DNA of 12,662 bases from GWA2-46-10 sp964361435 (GTDB lineage Bacteria > Patescibacteriota > Minisyncoccia > UBA6257 > Colwellbacteraceae): the NCBI GenBank assembly GCA_964361435.1, contig CAYIAN010000014.1:1-12662 (forward strand), written 5' to 3'. This document shows positions 7,973 through 12,486 of the stretch, piece by piece (the first letter of the stretch is position 1; every line of letters starts with the position of its first letter). Both the position numbers and the translations under genes were made by a program. Below the pieces are notes generated by a model that made no database searches, was not told where the DNA came from, and saw only the letters and a program-made list of their open reading frames with translations.

Positions 7973-9679
7973 CTACATCTTCTCTACGGTTTTGATCCCC
8001 AAAAGCCCAAGACCTGTTTTCAAAACATCGCTTGCTGCTCTAACTAAGTTTAAACGTACCGTTCTAAGCTCCGATTCGGAATAGAGAACGGGTTCGCTGT
8101 GATAATAGGAGTTAACTTCCTTGGCCAGTTCGTAAAGGTAACTCGCCAACTGACTTGGCATATAAGTTTCCTTCACCCTATCTAGGACTTCCGGGAATTC
8201 AGAGAGTTTGAGTACTAAAACCAGATCTCTCTCATTCGTTAAGGCGATATTGTTCAATTTGGGAACACCCTTGGCTTTTCTTAAGATACTTTTAAGGCGG
8301 GCGTACGTGTATTGGAGATACGGAGCGGAATTTCCTTCAAAAGAGAGCATCTTGTTCCAATCAAAGACGATATCGGACATCCTATTCTGGGAAAGATCGT
8401 TGTATTTAACCGCTCCCATCCCCAAAATCTCTGCCGTCTCTTTGGCTTCACTTCTTTTGAGATCTACCTTGCGAGTACTTAATGCTTCTTGAGATAGCTT
8501 TACGGAGCGATCAAGAAGTTCGTTTAATTTAACGGCTGTTCCCTCACGAGTTGAGAGTTTTTTCCCAGCTTCTCCCCTAACTAGTCCAAATTTAACGTGT
8601 GCTAGCTCCGGCATATCTTTGCCTTTCGCTAGATCCAACATTTTGGCGACTGCAAAAAGTTGGTTGAAGTGTAGAGTTTGCTCGTTAGCTACAACGTAAA
8701 GAATTCTTTTGGGTTCATACTCTTCGATACGGTATTTAAGGTTAGCTACCTCTCTCGTGAAGTAAAGAGTTGCTCCATCACTTTTGCGAATCATCACCGG
8801 GGGCAAATCAAAACGCTCCAACTCGATCATTAAAGCCCCTTCACTCTCTTGCGTTAGTTTTTCTTCTTTTAGAAGATTGATTATTCCTTCTAATTCCTTT
8901 TCGTAAAAGGCTTCCCCTATCTGAGTACTGAAGCTTACTCCCAGACGGTTATATACCCTATTGAACTCTTTGAGAGATTCTTTTTTAAACCATCTCCATA
9001 GCTTTCTGTTCTTCTTATCTCCCGTCTCCAGTTTTTTGAACTCGTCTCTCCCCTCCGCTTCCAATGCAGGATTGTCTTTTAGCTCTTTATGGAATCTAAC
9101 GTAAAGCTTTTCCAGTTCCTCTATGGGATTTCTGGCAACCTCTCTTCTCTTTCCCCAAAGCTTATACGCAACGATTAATTTCCCAAATTGAGTTCCCCAA
9201 TCTCCAAGGTAATTCCAGCGCACCACTCCGTAACCCAAGAACTCATAAACGTTAGCGATGGCATCCCCGATAATGGTGGAACGGAGATGGCCAACGTGCA
9301 TTGGTTTGGCGATATTGGGAGCGGAATATTCTACGATAACCGTTTCTTTGTGCTTATTTTTTGTCTTTACCCTACCCCAAGCGCTTCCCGCTTTCACAAT
9401 TCTCTTAAGCTCCTCCTTGATAACCTCTGGGGAAAGCCGGATGTTTATAAACCCGCCTCCCGCCAGCTCTATCCGGTCAAAAACTTTCGCATCATCGTGC
9501 TTGTGCAAGAAACTGCGTAACTCCTCTGCCGCCTCCCTAGGACGCATACCTTCTCTTTCGGCAAGGATGAAGGCAGCGTTAGTGGAAAAATGCCCTCTCT
9601 CGGGAGAATTCTCGATTTTCACTTCAAACTCACTATCCTCCAGACGCTTGGCGATAGCTTCTCTGATGGTTTGGATCAT
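7973..9679 (-). CDS. argS: Arginyl-tRNA synthetase
   Basis: A 568-residue class I synthetase that charges tRNA-Arg. It has the ArgRS-specific N-terminal Add-1 domain (residues 1 to about 100, including RGHFSTNAAFILA), then EYSAPNIAKPMHVGHLRST with HVGH at 128-131, then NYLGDWGTQFGKL. In place of KMSKS it has KLSTREG (374-380), which is usual for ArgRS. The DALR anticodon-binding domain ends in GLLGIKTVEKM, matching the family's conserved C-terminal ending. Length is normal. It is the only minus-strand gene in the window. Its TAG (7975-7973) directly abuts the TAA of ileS (7970-7972), and its promoter is divergent from smpB. The ATG at 9679 follows a good -10/-35 pair and has no Shine-Dalgarno site. 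Confidence 0.96.
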   Translation of the reverse strand: MIQTIREAIAKRLEDSEFEVKIENSPERGHFSTNAAFILAEREGMRPREAAEELRSFLHKHDDAKVFDRIELAGGGFINIRLSPEVIKEELKRIVKAGSAWGRVKTKNKHKETVIVEYSAPNIAKPMHVGHLRSTIIGDAIANVYEFLGYGVVRWNYLGDWGTQFGKLIVAYKLWGKRREVARNPIEELEKLYVRFHKELKDNPALEAEGRDEFKKLETGDKKNRKLWRWFKKESLKEFNRVYNRLGVSFSTQIGEAFYEKELEGIINLLKEEKLTQESEGALMIELERFDLPPVMIRKSDGATLYFTREVANLKYRIEEYEPKRILYVVANEQTLHFNQLFAVAKMLDLAKGKDMPELAHVKFGLVRGEAGKKLSTREGTAVKLNELLDRSVKLSQEALSTRKVDLKRSEAKETAEILGMGAVKYNDLSQNRMSDIVFDWNKMLSFEGNSAPYLQYTYARLKSILRKAKGVPKLNNIALTNERDLVLVLKLSEFPEVLDRVKETYMPSQLASYLYELAKEVNSYYHSEPVLYSESELRTVRLNLVRAASDVLKTGLGLLGIKTVEKM

Positions 9680-9692
9680 TTCGTTAATAACA

Positions 9693-9721
9693 ATTATGCG
9701 GCTTAACTGATATGGTGTCTA
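9693..9721 (-). promoter_or_regulatory. Promoter of argS
   Basis: Read on the minus strand, TAGACA (9721-9716) and CATAAT (9698-9693) are separated by exactly 17 bases, each one mismatch from consensus. The ATG is 13 bases beyond the -10 box, giving at most a very short leader. The -35 overlaps the left arm of a small dyad between argS and smpB. Confidence 0.6.
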
Positions 9722-9737
9722 ACTAAAAACACCGGTA

Positions 9738-9743
9738 TATACT
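9738..9743 (+). promoter_or_regulatory. -10 box of smpB (leaderless)
   Basis: TATACT lies 8 bases before the smpB ATG at 9752, with no Shine-Dalgarno site between. The corresponding -35 is weak. Transcription would begin at or next to the start codon. The same spacing is seen at trpS. Confidence 0.45.
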
Positions 9744-9751
9744 TAAAACAA

Positions 9752-10198
9752 ATGAAGGAGTTATCCAAAAACAAGCGTGCCTATTTCGACTACAACATCC
9801 TCGAAAAAATTGAGGTGGGCATTGAGTTATTGGGATTTGAGGTGAAGGCCGCAAAGAGCGGAAAGATTGACCTCTCCGGCAGCTACGCCCGCATCAAGGA
9901 TAAACAGGCGTGGCTCGTGGGAGCCTCCATTTCTCCCTACCAACCCAAGAACACTCCGGCAGAGTATGACCCAAGCAGGGATCGTAGGCTTTTACTCACT
10001 AAAAAAGAGTTAAAAACTCTCTCCGGAAAATATAAGGAGTCTGGCTTGACGATTGTTCCATTGCGGGCATATATTAAGGGCCGCCTGGTGAAGATCGAAC
10101 TGGGGCTTGCTCGTTCCAAAAAGAAATGGGATAAGCGGGACGTTATCAAAAAGCGCGAGAGCGACACGGAAATCAGGCGTACGTTCAAAAATAAATAA
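9752..10198 (+). CDS. smpB: SsrA-binding protein SmpB
   Basis: A 148-residue RNA-binding protein that carries tmRNA to stalled ribosomes in trans-translation. Family features in order are NKRAYFDYNILEKIEVGIELLGFEVKA in two adjoining blocks (residues 7-33), SGSYARI (42-48), SPYQPKN (61-67), RRLLLTKKEL (78-87), then the beta-barrel end VPLRAYIKGRLVKIELGLARSKKK as a continuous region (102-125). The basic C-terminal tail WDKRDVIKKRESDTEIRR (126-143) is the part that enters the mRNA channel. Length is typical. Its partner RNA begins on the very next base after the stop codon, so both should come from one transcript and the mRNA end must be cut away when tmRNA matures. GC content and codon use match the neighbours to the left. 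Confidence 0.97.
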   Translation: MKELSKNKRAYFDYNILEKIEVGIELLGFEVKAAKSGKIDLSGSYARIKDKQAWLVGASISPYQPKNTPAEYDPSRDRRLLLTKKELKTLSGKYKESGLTIVPLRAYIKGRLVKIELGLARSKKKWDKRDVIKKRESDTEIRRTFKNK

Positions 10199-10545
10199 GG
10201 GGGTGATTGGTGTAGACGGGTGTATGAACGCAATGGTTGCAAGCGGAGCTTGGAGAACTCCTTAAAAGCTCCAGATGAGTTAAGTGCAAACTTTTCTCAA
10301 AGTAGAGTCCCAGCTTACGCTTAAGGGCTCCATCGCCTTCCGAATGCTCGGATAGGAAGTAGCGGTGTCATAACTCGAGCTTACCTAGACTCTTTTGGTT
10401 AGGAGGAACCTAGGAACACCACACTAACCGGGTGGAAAGTCATTTCTTCTGGCTTTTAGCTTCCCTCCTTAAACCAAGTCAGAATAAGCTTGTAGAGATC
10501 ATTTCGTGAACCATCTGGACGTGGGTCCGATTCCCACCACCTCCA
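10199..10545 (+). ncRNA. ssrA: tmRNA (SsrA), tag ANFSQSRVPAYA
   Basis: The tRNA-like ends pair as GGGGGTG (10199-10205) with CACCTCC (10538-10544), including a G3-U70 wobble, the alanine identity element. The T arm is GTGGG-TCCGATT-CCCAC (10521-10537), and the discriminator A is at 10545. CCA is not fully encoded (CCG follows). The resume codon GCA is at 10286, preceded by TTAAGT, and the tag frame 10286-10324 reads ANFSQSRVPAYA then TAA. The flanking pairing GAG-CCC with GGGCTC fits helix 5. Pseudoknot-rich sequence follows to about 10500. It is a one-piece tmRNA. No terminator of its own is visible: a new promoter starts at 10550. The tag ends in AYA rather than the usual LAA or AAA. Confidence 0.95.
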
Positions 10546-10549
10546 CCGC

Positions 10550-10578
10550 TTGACTACATATAACTAACGTGGTATCCA
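10550..10578 (+). promoter_or_regulatory. Promoter of module 1
   Basis: TTGACT (10550-10555), 17 bases, then TATCCA (10573-10578) preceded by TGG as an extended -10. The same TTGACT-17-TGG arrangement recurs at 11110 and 12610. An inverted repeat ACGTGG (10567-10572) / CCACGT (10583-10588) flanks the -10 and could be an operator or an early transcript hairpin. Confidence 0.6.
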
Positions 10579-10586
10579 TAATCCAC

Positions 10587-10595
10587 GTTCTTTGA
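10587..10595 (+). promoter_or_regulatory. boxA-like element, module 1
   Basis: GTTCTTTGA begins 14 bases after the start of the -10 box, so it lies at the extreme 5' end of the predicted transcript. The string matches the core of boxA in many bacterial rRNA leaders (TGTTCTTTGA-type), the NusB/S10 binding site for antitermination. The same position holds this string in modules 3 and 4 and a variant in module 2. Confidence 0.45.
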
Positions 10596-10599
10596 CGTT

Positions 10600-10654
10600 T
10601 TCTCTCGCGGATTCAGCTACTGAATAGGTTTGGTGGTTGAATCCGACGAGAGAA
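10600..10654 (+). promoter_or_regulatory. Structured leader RNA, module 1 (conserved hairpin family)
   Basis: A long hairpin: TTCTCTCG (10600-10607) with CGAGAGAA (10647-10654) and CGGATTC (10608-10614) with GAATCCG (10639-10645), with one bulged A. The loop (10615-10638) contains AGCTACT and GGTGGTT, which can also pair weakly with several G-U pairs. Module 3 has the same loop words and a stem of different sequence but the same pairing. The 3' strand runs into the Shine-Dalgarno region (AGAAGG, 10651-10656), so folding should limit translation. Confidence 0.65.
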
Positions 10655-10663
10655 GGAACAAGG

Positions 10664-10897
10664 ATGAAATTCATTCATAGGCGGAAGAAGAACGGGCTGA
10701 GCGCTGCTCCCCATGGGCCAGTACCCTCCCTGTACTACGGAGTCGACTTCGCGGTCGACACAAAGGAGGTGGTTGTGACTTTCCACCTCTATGACTCAAT
10801 CGGCGGATGCGCCATTCGCTTCCGCAGGGAATCGGATGAGGATGTTCGAGATCTTCTCGACAGACTTGGGAAGAATGCTCTGTTCTTCCACAGCTAG
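10664..10897 (+). CDS. Uncharacterised 77-residue protein, module 1
   Basis: A small soluble protein I do not recognise. The ATG at 10664 is chosen because AGAAGG (10651-10656) stands 7 bases before it; an in-frame TTG at 10637 lies inside the leader hairpin and is unlikely. The N-terminus is basic (KFIHRRKK), followed by a Pro/Gly-containing stretch, then alternating beta-like residues (YYGVDFAVDTKEVVVTFHLY in sequence, about 24-43), an IGGCAIRFRR segment with the only Cys, and an acidic amphipathic helix (ESDEDVRDLLDRLGKNA). No signal peptide or membrane segment is seen. About two thirds of third codon positions are G or C. It is monocistronic, with its own promoter, leader and terminator hairpins. 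The shape suggests a small alpha/beta fold, perhaps a regulator or phage-type accessory protein, but that is a guess. Confidence 0.7.
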   Translation: MKFIHRRKKNGLSAAPHGPVPSLYYGVDFAVDTKEVVVTFHLYDSIGGCAIRFRRESDEDVRDLLDRLGKNALFFHS

Positions 10898-10920
10898 AGG
10901 CCTGCCGCACTAACCAAACA

Positions 10921-10957
10921 GTCCGAGGGCATCGACAATGCGTCGGTGTCCTCGGAC
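10921..10957 (+). terminator. Long hairpin after module 1 ORF
   Basis: GTCCGAGG (10921-10928) pairs with CCTCGGAC (10950-10957), and CATCGAC pairs with GTCGGTG inside it, around a 5-base loop. The 16-pair stem has a few G-U pairs. No T-run follows, so it may be a mRNA 3'-end stabiliser or a weak terminator that acts with the hairpin at 11001. Confidence 0.5.
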
Positions 10958-11000
10958 CCGACGTATATATCTGATTTCACTCTTGATATGTGATACTAAA

Positions 11001-11022
11001 CCCCACCGAACGGGGCTTTTTT
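11001..11022 (+). terminator. Rho-independent terminator, copy 1
   Basis: CCCC (11001-11004) and GGGG (11012-11015) flank a 7-base loop, followed by C and six T. The preceding AAA can extend the pairing into the T-run. It sits directly after the conserved ATGTGATAC. Confidence 0.75.
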
Positions 11023-11109
11023 GTTCTCTTCCAACTCCTGGATACCTCTATATGCTTCAAAAATCCACACAGAGAGCTGATTCCAACTTTGACTTGATGG
11101 TCCACACTA

Positions 11110-11138
11110 TTGACTTCTTAGATACTTTGTGGTATCTT
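11110..11138 (+). promoter_or_regulatory. Promoter of module 2
   Basis: TTGACT (11110-11115), 17 bases, then TATCTT (11133-11138) preceded by TGG (extended -10). It is the best match to consensus of the module promoters. The boxA-like variant GTTCTTTTA begins 14 bases after the start of the -10. Confidence 0.65.
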
Positions 11139-11170
11139 CCCCTCAAGTTCTTTTAAGCGTCTCGAGGGTG

Positions 11171-11204
11171 GGTCTTTGGATATATTGGTATGTATCTAAA
11201 GACC
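11171..11204 (+). promoter_or_regulatory. Leader hairpin of module 2
   Basis: GGTCTTTGGATA (11171-11182) pairs with TATCTAAAGACC (11193-11204) in 12 pairs with one G-U, around the loop TATTGGTATG. The sequence differs from the leaders of modules 1 and 3, but the loop shares TATTGGT with module 3. It is followed by a perfect palindrome TCTTCGAAGA (11207-11216). The Shine-Dalgarno site lies outside this hairpin. Confidence 0.45.
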
Positions 11205-11248
11205 TATCTTCGAAGACAACGCAAACGAATCCCAAGGAGGGATAAACA

Positions 11249-11644
11249 ATGAAGAGGAAGATTGTCGCAATCGTGGTCATGGCACTCGCCTTGGCTGCGT
11301 GTAGCGACTCTCAGGCAGACGTTGCCTCGCGGAACATCTCGACGGCGGCAGATCAGTTCGAGATCAACCGGCGAATCGTGTTCTACAACGGCATCACCGA
11401 CACCTACATGCTGGAAATCGACGGCCTGTGCTCGCTGGGCAACCACGATGAACCGGGCGAGCTGACGGTGACCTGCAGGGTCGGGCCGGACACGTACAAG
11501 AAGCACTTCCTGGGGTTGAGTGACAACGTCACCTACTTCGTCGAGCAGATCGACCCAGTGGGGGTGGATGTCTATCACTACCGGGTCGTGTTCCGGCCAG
11601 AGACCATCGTCCCCAACATCGACCTCGATACATCTGGCGGCTGA
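11249..11644 (+). CDS. Lipoprotein resembling actinobacteriophage beta-sandwich lipoproteins, module 2
   Basis: A 131-residue predicted lipoprotein. Lys/Arg at residues 2-4, a hydrophobic core and the lipobox LAAC (15-18) predict cleavage before Cys18 and lipid anchoring outside the membrane. The mature part is rich in beta-type segments (RRIVFYNGITDTYMLEIDG, CSLGNHDEPGELTVTCRVG, YKKHFLGLSDNVTYFVEQ, YHYRVVFRPETIVPNI). From memory this pattern closely resembles small lipoproteins encoded by mycobacteriophages and other actinobacterial phages, annotated as beta-sandwich lipoproteins and sometimes proposed to affect superinfection; this was not searched. A strong AGGAGG (11235-11240) lies 8 bases before the ATG, unlike the housekeeping genes. 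My hand count gives about 80% G/C at third positions, pointing to a GC-rich donor. It stops with TGA, and a strong terminator follows. Confidence 0.8.
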   Translation: MKRKIVAIVVMALALAACSDSQADVASRNISTAADQFEINRRIVFYNGITDTYMLEIDGLCSLGNHDEPGELTVTCRVGPDTYKKHFLGLSDNVTYFVEQIDPVGVDVYHYRVVFRPETIVPNIDLDTSGG

Positions 11645-11657
11645 ACCAACCCGACCC

Positions 11658-11718
11658 GACCCCCTGAGGGTTCTCCTAAGTCTTCGGACGAAAGGAGAAC
11701 CCTCAGTGTGGGTCTTTT
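11658..11718 (+). terminator. Strong terminator after the lipoprotein gene
   Basis: A 14-pair perfect stem, CTGAGGGTTCTCCT (11664-11677) with AGGAGAACCCTCAG (11693-11706), is capped by an inner GTC-TTCG-GAC hairpin. It is extended outside by GACCC (11658-11662) with GGGTC (11710-11714). TTTT, then C, TA and a further T-run follow. Confidence 0.85.
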
Positions 11719-11763
11719 CTATTTTTAGAGTTCGGATTCTATTAAGCCTATGTGATACTACAC

Positions 11764-11784
11764 CCCCAAGAATGGGGCTTTTTT
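11764..11784 (+). terminator. Rho-independent terminator, copy 2
   Basis: CCCC (11764-11767) and GGGG (11774-11777) flank the loop AAGAAT, followed by C and six T (11779-11784). It comes after the strong terminator at 11658-11718, so module 2 ends with two terminators in series. Confidence 0.75.
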
Positions 11785-11913
11785 ATTGTCTGGAAGTGTA
11801 GACATGGCCTTTGCTGTCTCAAATATCCATTCTGTGAGCTGATTCCAACTTTGACGTATGATGTCCACGACGTATTTGCATTCAAATCCATGATGTATTA
11901 GTTTTCTCTTATT

Positions 11914-11922
11914 GTTCTTTGA
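11914..11922 (+). promoter_or_regulatory. boxA-like element, module 3
   Basis: GTTCTTTGA, identical to the module 1 copy, again just upstream of the conserved leader hairpin. The longer TTGTTCTTTGAG context is close to the rRNA-leader boxA of many bacteria. Confidence 0.45.
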
Positions 11923-11925
11923 GTA

Positions 11926-11987
11926 TCTCCTGTCGGGAACTGAGCTACTAATCTACGTATTGGTGGTTGAATTCCCGAACGAGGAGA
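11926..11987 (+). promoter_or_regulatory. Structured leader RNA, module 3 (conserved hairpin family)
   Basis: TCTCCT (11926-11931) pairs with AGGAGA (11982-11987), and CGGGAA (11934-11939) pairs with TTCCCG (11972-11977). The loop carries AGCTACT and TTGGTGGTTGAAT, identical words to module 1, while the outer stem sequence has changed on both strands with pairing kept. AGGAGA is itself the Shine-Dalgarno site for the ATG at 11991, so the folded form hides it. This is consistent with a translational switch or a protein-binding leader. Confidence 0.7.
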
Positions 11988-11990
11988 AAC

Positions 11991-12077
11991 ATGCTGAGAC
12001 GAATCTGGTGGAACACCACTCATCCATTCTTCCATGGCTGCAGATGTCTGAAACCATGGTGCGGGATGGAGAGGTGA
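11991..12077 (+). CDS. 28-residue Cys/Trp-rich peptide, first ORF of module 3
   Basis: A short ORF directly behind the best Shine-Dalgarno site of the module (AGGAG, 4 to 5 bases before the ATG). It encodes MLRRIWWNTTHPFFHG followed by CRCLKPWCGMER: three Cys, three Trp, a cluster of aromatics and a basic N-terminus. It ends in TGA 4 bases before the ATG of the membrane protein gene, and the Shine-Dalgarno site of that gene (GAGGTG, 12071-12076) overlaps its last codons, so the two are likely translationally coupled. It may be a real small membrane-associated or metal-binding peptide, or a leader peptide that passes the control of the hairpin on to the next gene. I do not recognise it. Confidence 0.5.
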   Translation: MLRRIWWNTTHPFFHGCRCLKPWCGMER

Positions 12078-12081
12078 TGCA

Positions 12082-12390
12082 ATGAGCACTATCGAGCACG
12101 CACAGCAATTCTGGGTGCCTGGGTTATTCATCTCCATGGTGTTCATCCTTAGCGCTGCTCTGTCTCTCGCATATGCAGCATTCACGGATGGGCCCAACGC
12201 TCCCCCTACGCACAAGTCGACGGTCGCCTTCGGCATCGCCACCCTGAGCATGGGAGTCGGATGGTGGTTCTTCGGACTCTCGGCGACCATCACAGGGGAT
12301 GCCCGTCATTGGTTGGTATTCACGGTGGTCACGGCATTCACCGTCGGCTACTCCACCTGGAAGAAGCCCTGGAAGCGCTCTGCCGAATAG
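12082..12390 (+). CDS. Small three-helix membrane protein, module 3
   Basis: A 102-residue protein with three predicted membrane helices (about 11-34, 47-70 and 77-93), a short polar N-terminus, a Pro-rich loop between helices 1 and 2 (GPNAPPTHK, 37-45) and a basic Lys/Arg/Trp tail (KKPWKRSAE), which predicts the C-terminus on the cytoplasmic side. The ATG at 12082 follows GAGGTG with suitable spacing. The family is not recognised. A holin-like, immunity or superinfection-exclusion role would fit a small membrane protein in phage-derived cargo next to a lipoprotein module, but nothing in the sequence proves it. Codon use is G/C-rich at third positions (roughly 70%), unlike the genes left of the tmRNA. 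A long hairpin follows its TAG. Confidence 0.72.
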   Translation: MSTIEHAQQFWVPGLFISMVFILSAALSLAYAAFTDGPNAPPTHKSTVAFGIATLSMGVGWWFFGLSATITGDARHWLVFTVVTAFTVGYSTWKKPWKRSAE

Positions 12391-12405
12391 AGAGTGGATA
12401 TCCAA

Positions 12406-12454
12406 GAGCCCCCGCAAGGCACACCGACTATCGGTGTCGGCTTTGCGGGAGCTC
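12406..12454 (+). terminator. Long hairpin after module 3 ORFs
   Basis: GAGC (12406-12409) pairs with GCTC (12451-12454), CCCGCAA (12411-12417) with TTGCGGG (12443-12449), and ACACCG (12421-12426) with CGGTGT (12432-12437), around the loop ACTAT. There is no immediate T-run; ATTTTC follows a few bases later. It is equivalent in position to the hairpins at 10921 and 11658 but unrelated in sequence. Confidence 0.6.
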
Positions 12455-12486
12455 GACACTATTTTCATACTGGTTCTAATAAGTAG

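Larger units (their letters stand above)
10988..11155 (+). repeat. Conserved inter-module block, copy 1
   Basis: This block fills most of the gene-free stretch 10898-11248. It runs from ATGTGATAC through a C4/G4 terminator, a spacer, the 20-mer GAGCTGATTCCAACTTTGAC (11074-11093), TCCAC (11101-11105), the TTGACT promoter and a boxA-like GTTCTTTTA (11147-11155). Copies 2 and 3 start at 11750 and 12487, giving spacings of 762 and 737 bases. Confidence 0.85.
11750..11922 (+). repeat. Conserved inter-module block, copy 2
   Basis: The gene-free stretch 11645-11990 holds this copy plus the module 3 leader. It starts ATGTGATAC and includes a terminator (11764-11784), the invariant 20-mer at 11836-11855, TCCAC at 11864-11868 and the boxA-like GTTCTTTGA at 11914-11922. 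The promoter part is more diverged here: TTTGCA (11875-11880) replaces TTGACT, and the best -10 candidate is TATTAG (11896-11901), so the module 3 promoter is uncertain. Confidence 0.8.

Noticed and set aside
9188..9710. Plus-strand frames of 110 and 150 codons over the start of argS
   Set aside because: Antisense shadows of the conserved argS N-terminus with no ribosome site.
437..10198. UGA recoded as glycine, as in Gracilibacteria and Absconditabacteria
   Set aside because: The long genes are complete with GGN glycines and no in-frame TGA, so the standard code suffices.
10637..10663. TTG start at 10637 for the module 1 protein
   Set aside because: It lies inside the leader hairpin with no ribosome site before it, whereas the ATG at 10664 has AGAAGG at good spacing.
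11070..11093. Hammerhead-type ribozyme suggested by CTGAT in the 20-mer
   Set aside because: The required CTGANGA and GAAA core pair is not present in a workable arrangement.
10938..11156. A 72-codon open frame across the hairpin, terminator and repeat of copy 1
   Set aside because: It crosses a terminator and promoter, has no ribosome site, and the equivalent frame is not kept in copies 2 and 3.
11898..12468. Minus-strand frames of 131 and 114 codons over module 3
   Set aside because: Antisense to the coupled ORFs; they cross the leader hairpin or terminator hairpin and reflect the G/C-rich third positions of the real gene.
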